Assembly: GCA_001899445.1 (NCBI GenBank)
Contig: MPOA01000006.1
Span: forward strand, 248,001 to 312,000
DNA from: Candidatus Desulfopertinax cowenii
Lineage (GTDB): Bacteria; Bacillota; Desulfotomaculia; Desulfotomaculales; Desulforudaceae
DNA: 64,000 nt
Direction of reading: 5' to 3'
Below are positions 7,968 through 15,629 of this stretch, one piece after another; positions within the stretch are counted from its first letter, which is position 1; every line of letters starts with the position of its first letter. The translations under genes were made by a program, and so were the position numbers. The notes beneath the pieces are model-generated. The model was not told the DNA's origin, made no database searches, and was given only the letters and a program-made list of their open reading frames with translations.

Positions 7968-9888
7968 CCAAACGCCTCCTCATTTCCATGTCGTACAGCA
8001 CCCGTTCCCGCTGGCCTTCGATCCCCAGCGCCCGCCGTTTGGCATCGATGCGTTCCAGGACCTTGCGGGCCATGGCCTGCGGATCGGGCTCGTAAAACCA
8101 GGCCGCCCCGTAATCCCGCTCCAGCCCCGCAAGCATATGGTCGGTAAATTTGTGGCTGTCCACCCCCGGGAAATACACCCCCAGACCCACCGGTATGCCG
8201 CTTCCGACGAAATACTGGCCGATAGTGACGGCCTTCTCGCTCATCCACTCTGGCGCACAACTGACCACCGGCAGGTCGGACAAGTCCTCCCCGAGTCCGC
8301 CCTCCCGGACCATTTGCGCCGCCACCTTGAGAATGCGGCTGTTGTCCACGCAGGAACCGCAATGTAACACCGGTGGGATCCCCAAGGCGACGCAGACCTC
8401 CCGCAACCCCGGTCCGGCCGTAGCCGCCGCTGCGGGCAACAGAAGTCCTTCCCGAGCACAGGCGATGGCCGCGCACCCGGTAACCAGCACCAGCACGTCG
8501 TTGGCGATCAGCTCCCGCACCAGCACCCCGTGGTTTTTGCCGGCCCCGGCCCGCGGATTTATGCAGCCAACCACCGCGGTCACCCCTCGGACCCAGCCGT
8601 TAATGATGTTCTCGTTCAGTACCCGGACGGAGCCGCGGAACCGGCCCCCCAAGACGTAGCCGATACTTTCGTATCCGAACCCGGCCACCACATCCACCGC
8701 CTTCGCCGGGATATTCACCGTCCGGCGGCGGGGAAAGTTGTCCACGGCCAGCTTGACCAATCCCCGCGCCGCGTCCAGGGCGGTCGCCGGCGAAAACTCC
8801 GCGTGGTGCACTCCTTTGATCCGGGCCTTTTCCGAGGTGGTCACCAGGTGGGTGTGGAAGCAGGCGGCCATCGCCACCAGACCCTGCATCACGCACTGAA
8901 TGTCCACCAGCATCAGTTCCACCGCCCCGGTGGTCAACGCGAACTCCTGCTGCAGGAAATGGCCGGCGACCGGCACCCCGTGGTGCATCAACAGTTCGTC
9001 GGCAGTGCAGCGCATCTCCACGACGTTGATCCCGGACGCGCCCATCTGCCCCGCCCGCGCCACCAGTTCCGGTTCCCGGGCCGCCCGGACCAGCGCCTCC
9101 GGCAGGAGCGGCTCGTGGCCGTGCACCACGATATTCACCTGGTCCGCTTTCAGCACGCCCAGGTCTACCCGGGAGCGTACCGGGTACGGGGTGCCGAACA
9201 GCACGTCCTGCACCTCGGCGGCAATCATGGAACCGCCCCAGCCGTCCGCCAGGGCCGTCCGCGTGCCCTGGGCGACCAAGCTGGACGTATCCTGGTCGAC
9301 CCCCATGTGGGTGCGGTGCAGCGTTTCGACCACCTCCCGGTCGATCCCGCGGGGCACCGCCCGCAAGCGTCGCCAGCGTTCCAAGCGCTTCGCCGGCGCG
9401 AGGGCGGCGAAGACCAGCTCGCCGTCCTGACGGCCGAACTCGTTCAGCAGGCGCGCCCCGACTTCGGCGGCCAACTCCCCGAGACTCTTATCGGCATCAG
9501 CCAATCCCAGGGTCCCCGCCAGCCGGCGTAACTTTTCCCCGTCCCGGATCTCCAACCCGGGCGCCTCTCCCCGGGCGACGGCGCAAAGGGCCTGCGTCAC
9601 CTCCCGGGCGTGGTCGGAATGCGCCGCAACGCCCACGGCGATCATCCGGCAGACATTCCGGGCGGCGATGGTATCCGGCGTCGCCCCGCAAACTCCGACC
9701 TTCGTACCCTTTCCGGATTCCACCACCCGGCAGGGTCCCATGGCGCAGGCCCGGCAGCAAGTGCCGTTGGTCCCCAGGGGACAGGGTCCGGTTTCCCACG
9801 CCCGGTTCAGGACGGTGTGGCGCTTGCCTTCCACTCCTCCACCCGGCCCGGTCCGCTCCGGGCCAGCGGTTTTCTTGGAATCGTTCAT
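7960..9888 (-). CDS. acsA: anaerobic Ni-CO dehydrogenase catalytic subunit
   Basis: 642-residue CODH (CooS/AcsA) that interconverts CO2 and CO at the Ni-Fe-S C-cluster. N-terminal cluster ligands fit the family: Cys36 and Cys44 for the D-cluster, then Cys45, Cys48, Cys53 and Cys67 for the B-cluster. Downstream C-cluster ligands are visible in VVHGHEPLLPE (His), VVEMRCTADE, LVDIQCVMQG, AVVGCINPRAG, LVTGCAAIAC and VSCAPEWMSEKA. It is first in the acs operon. The ATG at 9888 follows an AGGAG 8 nt upstream. About 20 residues precede the conserved region and are poorly conserved in the family. Subunit of the bifunctional complex with AcsB. Confidence 0.96.
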   Translation of the reverse strand: MNDSKKTAGPERTGPGGGVEGKRHTVLNRAWETGPCPLGTNGTCCRACAMGPCRVVESGKGTKVGVCGATPDTIAARNVCRMIAVGVAAHSDHAREVTQALCAVARGEAPGLEIRDGEKLRRLAGTLGLADADKSLGELAAEVGARLLNEFGRQDGELVFAALAPAKRLERWRRLRAVPRGIDREVVETLHRTHMGVDQDTSSLVAQGTRTALADGWGGSMIAAEVQDVLFGTPYPVRSRVDLGVLKADQVNIVVHGHEPLLPEALVRAAREPELVARAGQMGASGINVVEMRCTADELLMHHGVPVAGHFLQQEFALTTGAVELMLVDIQCVMQGLVAMAACFHTHLVTTSEKARIKGVHHAEFSPATALDAARGLVKLAVDNFPRRRTVNIPAKAVDVVAGFGYESIGYVLGGRFRGSVRVLNENIINGWVRGVTAVVGCINPRAGAGKNHGVLVRELIANDVLVLVTGCAAIACAREGLLLPAAAATAGPGLREVCVALGIPPVLHCGSCVDNSRILKVAAQMVREGGLGEDLSDLPVVSCAPEWMSEKAVTIGQYFVGSGIPVGLGVYFPGVDSHKFTDHMLAGLERDYGAAWFYEPDPQAMARKVLERIDAKRRALGIEGQRERVLYDMEMRRRLDV

Positions 9889-10031
9889 TGTTTCAACTCC
9901 TAAACCTCCTGGCTCTTTTTAATTCGCCTCCGGTCGCCAATAACCTTCCGCCGGCCGTTAGCCCACCGGTCCAGGACCCCGCTCGAAAAACGGTGGAAAT
10001 AATAAAGCCCCTTTCGGAGACCGCCCTGACT

Positions 10032-11180
10032 TTAGAACATCAGGAACCGCTTCCTGAGCACCCGGTATTGTACCAGGTACCCCAGGCCAAAAACAATCAC
10101 CAGCACGCCGATCAGATATTTCAGAAAGGAAATCGTCGTTTCCAGCCGGGCAATTTCCTCGTCTCGCTCCCGGATCGCCCTGGTGATATCGGCCTCCTTG
10201 TCCACCAGTTCCTGCTTTTCTTCGTGGACCAGTTGCTGCTCCTCCCGGAGTTGGTGGATCAGTCGGATGGACTCGGCCTGGGCCTTGCTCAGTTCGGTGA
10301 TCCGCTGCTCCATTAGATAGAAGCCGTTTTCCAGCGAGCCGGGCTCAAAAGCGTTCCACAGCACCAAACCGTCGGGCGCCGGGATCTCCACGTTGAGGAT
10401 GTAGGCCAGCGTGGGCGCAATATCCACCAGGGCGGCGGGCGGCAACACCGCTCCACCCTTGAACTGAATTCCCTTGATGACCAACGGAGGCTGCCCGTCG
10501 GTCCCGGTGATAACCACCAGGGTCTGGTCATAAACGCCCTGCCGGTGCAGGAAGTGCAGCACGCGGCCGACCAAATTGTCGGCGTTGCTGACAGCCCGGT
10601 AGTACTCCTGGCTGTTCCGGCCGGATTCATCCAGGGCCTTTCGGGCGTCGGCGAAGACCAGCACGTTCAGATACGGTTTCTTGGTTTCCATTTCCTTAAT
10701 CGCTGCCTCGACCATTTTATCGTCACCCCTGATTTTCAGATGACTATCGGCGTTCGCGGCCAGGCCGTCCAGGCGTCCGGAAGCATCATAGAAACCACTG
10801 GTCAGCTTGTTTTTCTTGATCACCTCGAAAAGCGTGGGCTGTTTGAGCTTGTCGCCCGCCTGCAGAAACTGGTGGGCGGCCGGCTCGGTCCCCGTTAGGA
10901 TCGAAGCAGCGGCAGTTTCCAGCCTGTATGGCCAGACCGGGGAGCAAACGTTGATCCGAACGCCGGAGGAGGCCACGCCGTTGATGTTCGGGGCCTGCGC
11001 TTTTTGCAGGGCGTCCGCCTGCAAGCCGTCAATCACGATCAGCACAATCTGCTGCGTATAGCGGGGTTCCTGGGACTTGGGCTCCTGGGAGCCGGATTGC
11101 TGAGCCAAAGCCCCAACAGGAAGGACGAAAAATGACACGCAAACAGCCACCAGCACCGCTAATCTGCGGGAAAAAAGCAT
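10032..11180 (-). CDS. secreted, C-terminally membrane-anchored alkaline-phosphatase-superfamily protein, catalytic residues apparently lost
   Basis: 382 residues. A signal peptide covers residues 1-27 (basic MLFSRR, hydrophobic stretch, ALAQQ cleavage region). The middle has the type I phosphodiesterase fold motifs IVLIVIDGLQADAL and VDIAPTLAYILNVEIP. From about residue 295 a charged coiled coil is followed by one transmembrane helix (YLIGVLVIVFGLGYLV), so the domain should face outwards. The nucleophile position of nucleotide pyrophosphatases reads RLETAAAS, without the usual Thr, and the SDHG metal motif reads GTDG, so activity is doubtful. A GGGGGAGG site precedes the ATG by 8 nt. It is followed by the acs operon on the same strand but 143 nt away. 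No specific function can be assigned. Confidence 0.7.
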   Translation of the reverse strand: MLFSRRLAVLVAVCVSFFVLPVGALAQQSGSQEPKSQEPRYTQQIVLIVIDGLQADALQKAQAPNINGVASSGVRINVCSPVWPYRLETAAASILTGTEPAAHQFLQAGDKLKQPTLFEVIKKNKLTSGFYDASGRLDGLAANADSHLKIRGDDKMVEAAIKEMETKKPYLNVLVFADARKALDESGRNSQEYYRAVSNADNLVGRVLHFLHRQGVYDQTLVVITGTDGQPPLVIKGIQFKGGAVLPPAALVDIAPTLAYILNVEIPAPDGLVLWNAFEPGSLENGFYLMEQRITELSKAQAESIRLIHQLREEQQLVHEEKQELVDKEADITRAIRERDEEIARLETTISFLKYLIGVLVIVFGLGYLVQYRVLRKRFLMF

Positions 11181-11249
11181 GGGACCAACCTCCCCCGCGT
11201 GGGTTGATACAATACTATACTCGGGAAGTGGTCCCCAATATGCCAGTTA

Positions 11250-11693
11250 TCAGGCAGAAGGGGTTGTTTCATCGGTTTGCCCCGGCCGGCGCGTTTCCTC
11301 CGCGGACAGCGGCGGCAGGTTCAGATGTTCCTCGATGCGTTTCAGGCGCTCCTCCGCCTGGTTCCCAACCTGTACATCTTCCACGGACAGCGGTGGCAGG
11401 TTGAGGTGTTTCTCGATCCGTTTCAGGCGGGCTTCGATTCTGGAAAGGTCCCGCCTGTTCACCAACCCCAGTTCTTCGCGCAATAGTGACATCTCGCGGC
11501 GCACCGTCTTTTGCAGCGCCATCCGTTCCTGTTCTCCGCGGCGGATCAACTCGCTCACGAACGTCTTGGCCTCGGCCTGGTCGACCTCGCCCTTCTCCGT
11601 GAGTTCTTTGATCATCATTTCGGCCCGTTCCCTGGTCAGCGAAAGCGCCCCGATACCCATGAGCATCATTCTCCTGACCGCTGTGCTCAGCAT
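11250..11693 (-). CDS. small phasin-like coiled-coil protein with an internal repeat
   Basis: 147 residues, almost wholly charged helix after a short hydrophobic N-terminus (MMLMGIGALSLT). It resembles phasin-like proteins annotated as polyhydroxyalkanoate-synthesis regulators (ERAEMMIKELTEKGEVDQ is typical). Residues 89-103 and 116-130 repeat the block RLKRIEKHLNLPPLS with one change. The start is the ATG at 11693 because AAGGGGGTGG ends 6 nt upstream; an in-frame TTG at 11699 is the alternative. Function unknown; a scaffold or granule-associated role is a guess. Confidence 0.75.
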   Translation of the reverse strand: MLSTAVRRMMLMGIGALSLTRERAEMMIKELTEKGEVDQAEAKTFVSELIRRGEQERMALQKTVRREMSLLREELGLVNRRDLSRIEARLKRIEKHLNLPPLSVEDVQVGNQAEERLKRIEEHLNLPPLSAEETRRPGQTDETTPSA

Positions 11694-11913
11694 ATTCAAC
11701 CACCCCCTTACCAGTTGATAGTCTACGCTTAAAGTATATCACAAAGACGGTAAACCCAGTCAGGCTTGATTAAGCGTTTCCAGGGGTTCTTCGGGATCAG
11801 GAACGGTTAAGGAACCCTCATTAAATTTGGGAATCACTTTAATTTAGATTCGTTACCTTATTGTTATCGGAACTTGGATATCACAGGCCAGTTGACGCCA
11901 AGGCTCCCGATCC

Positions 11914-11943
11914 TTGACCTCCAGCACATTTGCGTGCTACAAT
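11914..11943 (+). promoter_or_regulatory. sigma-A-type promoter of tRNA-Pro
   Basis: TTGACC at 11914-11919 and TACAAT at 11938-11943, separated by 18 nt, about 25 nt before the tRNA-Pro gene. Confidence 0.75.
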
Positions 11944-11967
11944 TGTCTTGCTTTGAACGTATGAATA

Positions 11968-12045
11968 CGGGATGTGGCGCAGCTTGGTCAGCGCGCCTGC
12001 CTTGGGAGCAGGAGGTCGGGAGTTCAAATCTCCCCATCCCGACCA
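11968..12045 (+). tRNA. tRNA-Pro (anticodon TGG)
   Basis: A 78-nt cloverleaf with CCA encoded. The acceptor CGGGATG pairs with CATCCCG. The anticodon stem CCTGC/GCAGG closes the loop CTTGGGA, giving anticodon TGG. The T-arm has GTTCAAATC. It has its own promoter upstream and a hairpin terminator downstream. Confidence 0.97.
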
Positions 12046-12084
12046 AAGTTAAAACTCATGTTCACCATGCAAAACAAGTGCTAT

Positions 12085-12110
12085 CAGGCCCTTCGGGGTC
12101 TGGTTTTTAT
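12085..12110 (+). terminator. rho-independent terminator after tRNA-Pro
   Basis: Stem CAGGCCC/GGGTCTG (one G-U pair) with a TTCG tetraloop, followed by GTTTTTATT. Confidence 0.8.
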
Positions 12111-12177
12111 TCAAATGGTTGTTGTTTAACGGTATTTCATAGCTTTCCCAATACAAAGGTAAAGTGGGTTCGAAAAA

Positions 12178-12840
12178 ATGATCGCCTCCCTGAAAGATCC
12201 GATAAGCGGCCTTACCCATTTGGCCGGTGCGTTGCTGTCTGTCGTTGCCCTGGTACTGTTGATTTATTTTGCAGTTCATTACGGTACGGCCTGGCACGTG
12301 GTTGCTTTCGCCATTTTCGGGGCAAGCTTGATTCTGCTCTACACGGCAAGTTCGCTATACCACCTTCTCCTGCTCTCGGAGCGCGGCACCAAAATCCTCC
12401 GGCGCCTGGACCACATTATGATTTTTCTCCTGATCGCCGGAACCTACACCCCTATCTGTTTGATTCCGCTGCGTGGGGGCTGGGGCTATAGCCTCCTGGT
12501 TTCAGTCTGGGTGCTGGCCGTTGCCGGCGTGGCATTAAAACTTTTGTGGTTACAGGCACCGCGATGGCTCTCGACCGGAATCTACCTGCTTATGGGCTGG
12601 CTGATCGTAATCGCTTTTTGGCCTTTGATCCAGACCGTGCCGCCCGGAGGGGTGGCCTGGATGGTCACCGGCGGCCTTTTTTACACTGCCGGTGCCGCCA
12701 TCTACGGCCTGAAACGCCCGAACATCTTACCCGGTGTATTCGGGTTTCACGAAATATTTCACCTCTTGGTGATGGCGGGAAGTTTCAGTCATTTCTGGCT
12801 CATGTTGCGCTACATTCTCTACACTACTCCGAAAATCTAG
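12178..12840 (+). CDS. hemolysin III / PAQR-family integral membrane protein
   Basis: 220 residues with about seven transmembrane helices. The family's metal-site motifs are present: SSLYHL after helix 2, RRLDHIMIFLLIAGTYTP, and HEIFHLLVMAGSFSHF near the C-terminus (the HxxxH motif). Bacterial members (YqfA/TrhA type) are linked to membrane-fluidity homeostasis; the hemolysin name is historical. It stands alone between tRNA genes, and its ribosome-binding site is weak (AAAGG well upstream). Confidence is high for the family, low for physiology. Confidence 0.9.
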   Translation: MIASLKDPISGLTHLAGALLSVVALVLLIYFAVHYGTAWHVVAFAIFGASLILLYTASSLYHLLLLSERGTKILRRLDHIMIFLLIAGTYTPICLIPLRGGWGYSLLVSVWVLAVAGVALKLLWLQAPRWLSTGIYLLMGWLIVIAFWPLIQTVPPGGVAWMVTGGLFYTAGAAIYGLKRPNILPGVFGFHEIFHLLVMAGSFSHFWLMLRYILYTTPKI

Positions 12841-13203
12841 AGTTCCGCTTTTCATCCTAAGTGGCGCCGCCCGCGGCATGGTTGTTGTCTAACTGATCTT
12901 CCGACAACCTGGACGGCAACCCGGGCGCAATGGCTTCGCCCAGCTACTTCCTTACTCTTCAATTTCCCTGATCAGCTTTACGTTGACCCACCGCCGACCA
13001 ACGGTTTTTCTTTCGAAGCTCCGTGAACGCCTAGAAAATACCAGTTTAGTTTTCGGACGCCGGCGGATCCGGGGCCGGATAGCATTCCCAGCCGAACCGG
13101 AAGCCTTTCTTGAAGTGGTACAACGCCAGTTGGAGGGAGGACAATTAACTTGAACAAAATAGTCAAAAATAAATAAGGAGTTCCAACAAAAAGAAACTCC
13201 TTT
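12841..13203. other. intergenic stretch with a possible gene remnant
   Basis: No recognised gene. On the plus strand a frame stays open from 12893 to the TGA at 13151-13153 (about 86 codons). It lacks an ATG and a ribosome-binding site. Its second half looks coding-like (VFLSKLRERLENTSLVFGRR, then FPAEPEAFLEVVQRQLEG). It may be the 3' remnant of a lost gene. The right end holds the tRNA terminator. Confidence 0.35.
13160..13202 (-). terminator. rho-independent terminator after tRNA-Tyr/tRNA-Lys
   Basis: Reading on the minus strand, AAGGAGTTTC and GGAACTCCTT form a stem around TTTTTGTT, followed by the T-rich ATTTATTTTTG. It begins directly after the CCA end of tRNA-Lys. Confidence 0.8.
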
Positions 13204-13280
13204 TGGTGGGCCATCAGGGACTCGAACCCCGAACCTGACGATTAAGAGTCGCCTGCTCTAGCCAATTGAGCTAATGGCCC
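13204..13280 (-). tRNA. tRNA-Lys (anticodon CTT)
   Basis: 77 nt including CCA. The acceptor GGGCCAT pairs with ATGGCCC. The anticodon loop CTCTTAA gives CTT, which reads AAG codons. T-arm GGTTCGAGTCC. Cotranscribed with tRNA-Tyr, 9 nt upstream. Confidence 0.96.
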
Positions 13281-13289
13281 ACGTTACTA

Positions 13290-13374
13290 TGGTGGAGGGA
13301 GCTGGATTCGAACCAGCGAAGGCTGCGCCAGCAGATTTACAGTCTGCCCCCTTTGGCCACTCGGGTATCCCTCC
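13290..13374 (-). tRNA. tRNA-Tyr (anticodon GTA)
   Basis: 85 nt including CCA, with the long variable arm of bacterial tRNA-Tyr. The acceptor GGAGGGA pairs with TCCCTCC. The anticodon loop is CTGTAAA, so GTA. First gene of a two-tRNA unit with tRNA-Lys. Confidence 0.96.
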
Positions 13375-13394
13375 GTATATTGTTGCCGAGTCAC

Positions 13395-13423
13395 ATTTTA
13401 ACACGCCGAAGAACGGGTGTCAA
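13395..13423 (-). promoter_or_regulatory. sigma-A-type promoter of tRNA-Tyr/tRNA-Lys
   Basis: On the minus strand: perfect TTGACA (13418-13423), 17-nt spacer, TAAAAT (13395-13400), about 20 nt before tRNA-Tyr. Confidence 0.85.
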
Positions 13424-13571
13424 TAAGACCGAACCGGAAATCATGTTGCACTCCGGGTTGCCTGGTGACCACGGAACCGTGCCCGGACGGATAACACGTA
13501 ACTCATCGGACACACTAAAAACCGCACGCTAAAGGGTACTTTAAGCTTTTTGGAAGCTGCAGGTTGATGTC

Positions 13572-15629
13572 ATGGGTTTAGACACGATCAATTCGCTTCA
13601 CCAATTGGCGCGGTTGTACGGGGTGCAGACATCGTATCGTGATTTTTCCGGCCGTCGCCAACAGGCCAAGCCGGAGGCGCTGCTGGCGGTACTCGGAGCA
13701 CTGGGGGCGCCGGTGGCCCGCCCCGCCGACGTTCCGGACGCGCTGCGGGAACGGCGGCAGGCGGAGTGGCGACGTGCCTGTGAGCCGGTGGCTGTGGGGT
13801 GGGCCGGGGAACACGTCTACCTCAGGTTGCGATTGCCTATGGGGCGGGGGGACGGAACAGTCGCCTGTCGGCTGGAGTTGGAGGGCGGGGAAGTGCGAAC
13901 CTGGTCCTTTGACCTGGACCACCTGCCGGTGCTCCGGACGGCCACGGTGGAGGGCGTGAATTGCGAGGTCCGGCAGTTCATCCTGTCCCCGGGATTGCCG
14001 TGGGGTTATCACCGGCTGACACTGGGCCTGTCGGCCGGCGTGTGGGAGACTCTGGTGATCATTGCCCCGCGGCACGCTTACGTTCCCACCCTGGAAACGG
14101 GTGGCCGGAGCTGGGGAGTTTTTCTTCCGCTTTACGCGCTCCATTCCGGGCGGAGCTGGGGCGCCGGCGACCTCGGCGACCTGGAGGCCTTGCTGCGCTG
14201 GGTCCAGGGGATGGGGGGCGGCCTGGTGGGCACCCTGCCGTTGCTGGCCGCCTTTCTGGACGAGCCCTTCGACCCGAGTCCTTACGCACCGGTCAGCCGT
14301 CTGTTCTGGAACGAGTTTTATCTGGACGCGGCCCGGATTCCGGAACTGGAAGGGTGTCCGGCGGCCCGGGAGCTGTTGGATTCCCCGGGTTTCCGGGAGG
14401 AAATCGCCTTGCTGCGGGCCGCACCGCTGGTGGATTACCGTCGGGGAATGGCGTTGAAACGCCGGTTCCTCGAACACCTGGCGCGTTACTTTTTCGCCAA
14501 AGAATCTTGGCGCCGGACGGCCTTGTTGCGGTGGGCCGCGGCGCACCCGGCGGCACGGGATTACGCCCGGTTCCGGGCCGCGGTGGAGCGACAGCGCACC
14601 GGCTGGTCGACCTGGCCGGACCGAATGCGGGACGGTGTTCTCCAGCCCGGGGACTACGACCCGGAGGCGGAACGTTATCACCTGTATACACAGTGGCTGA
14701 TCCACGAACAGTTTGAGGTTCTTTCGGCCCAGGCGCGTCGGCATGGGCCGGGTCTTTACCTGGACTTGCCGCTCGGGGTGCACCGTGACGGGTACGACAC
14801 CTGGCGCGAGCGCGCTGCTTTCGCCTTAGGCGTCAGCGGCGGCGCGCCGCCGGATCCGTTTTTCGATCAGGGGCAGGACTGGAGGTTCCCACCCCTGCAT
14901 CCGGAGCGGCTGCGGGAGCAAGGTTACCGCTACTACATCGCCTGCCTGCGCCACCACCTCCGGCACGCCGGCAGTCTGCGCATCGACCACGTGATGGGCT
15001 TGCACCGGTTCTTCTGGGTGCCCGCGGGGATGGCGGCGCGGGACGGGGTTTACGTGCGTTACCGCGCCGCAGAGTTCTACGCCATTCTGGCCCTGGAGTC
15101 TCACCGGTACCGCACGCTGATCATCGGTGAGGATCTGGGCACGGTGCCGGGCTATGTCCGGCGGGCCATGGCCCGGCACAAGGTCCACCGGATGTACATC
15201 CTACCCTTCGAGTACACCACGGGTTCCCGCCGGGCGTTGCGCCCCGTGCCTGCGGACGCGCTGGCCAGCTTGAACACGCACGATATGCCGCCCTTCGCCG
15301 CCTTCTGGTCTGGGAAAGACGTCGTGGACCGGCTGACCCTGCGCCTTTTCCTGCACTGCCAGGGCTGGCCGGAGGTACCCCCGGATGATGCGGGGACTGT
15401 CCTGCGGGCCTGCCTGGCGAACCTAGCTGCCAGCCGCGCCCGGGTGGTCCTAGTCAACCTGGAGGACCTGTGGTTGGAGACGAAACCCCAGAACGTGCCA
15501 GGCACGGGGGCGAAACGCCCGAACTGGCAACGCAAGGCGCGTTACGCCTTTGAAGAGTTCATCCAGCTGCCGGAGGTGCTGGAGACACTGCGGGAGATCA
15601 ATGCTTTGCGCAGGGGGCGGACCGGATGA
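13572..15629 (+). CDS. malQ: 4-alpha-glucanotransferase (amylomaltase)
   Basis: 685-residue GH77 enzyme of the longer E. coli type, with about 170 extra N-terminal residues before the barrel. It transfers maltooligosyl units between alpha-1,4-glucans. Catalytic segments are visible: SLRIDHVMGLHRFFW (nucleophile Asp), IIGEDLGTVP (acid/base Glu) and LNTHDMPPFAAFW (transition-state Asp). It is the first gene of a tight four-gene operon and overlaps treZ by 4 nt (ATGA). It would regenerate chains long enough for TreY from short maltooligosaccharides. The start has a modest GCAGGTTG site. Confidence 0.93.
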   Translation: MGLDTINSLHQLARLYGVQTSYRDFSGRRQQAKPEALLAVLGALGAPVARPADVPDALRERRQAEWRRACEPVAVGWAGEHVYLRLRLPMGRGDGTVACRLELEGGEVRTWSFDLDHLPVLRTATVEGVNCEVRQFILSPGLPWGYHRLTLGLSAGVWETLVIIAPRHAYVPTLETGGRSWGVFLPLYALHSGRSWGAGDLGDLEALLRWVQGMGGGLVGTLPLLAAFLDEPFDPSPYAPVSRLFWNEFYLDAARIPELEGCPAARELLDSPGFREEIALLRAAPLVDYRRGMALKRRFLEHLARYFFAKESWRRTALLRWAAAHPAARDYARFRAAVERQRTGWSTWPDRMRDGVLQPGDYDPEAERYHLYTQWLIHEQFEVLSAQARRHGPGLYLDLPLGVHRDGYDTWRERAAFALGVSGGAPPDPFFDQGQDWRFPPLHPERLREQGYRYYIACLRHHLRHAGSLRIDHVMGLHRFFWVPAGMAARDGVYVRYRAAEFYAILALESHRYRTLIIGEDLGTVPGYVRRAMARHKVHRMYILPFEYTTGSRRALRPVPADALASLNTHDMPPFAAFWSGKDVVDRLTLRLFLHCQGWPEVPPDDAGTVLRACLANLAASRARVVLVNLEDLWLETKPQNVPGTGAKRPNWQRKARYAFEEFIQLPEVLETLREINALRRGRTG

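Noticed and set aside
11864-12046. A 60-codon minus-strand frame over tRNA-Pro (product like MGRFELPTSCSQ).
   Set aside because: It lies across the tRNA and its promoter; such frames recur in annotations only because they are antisense to conserved tRNA genes.
12978-13214. A 78-codon minus-strand frame overlapping the end of tRNA-Lys.
   Set aside because: It overlaps the tRNA and its terminator, has no ribosome-binding site and no protein-like pattern.
13578-14783. A 401-codon minus-strand frame inside malQ.
   Set aside because: Low-complexity product with no recognisable motif, antisense to a gene with all its catalytic segments.
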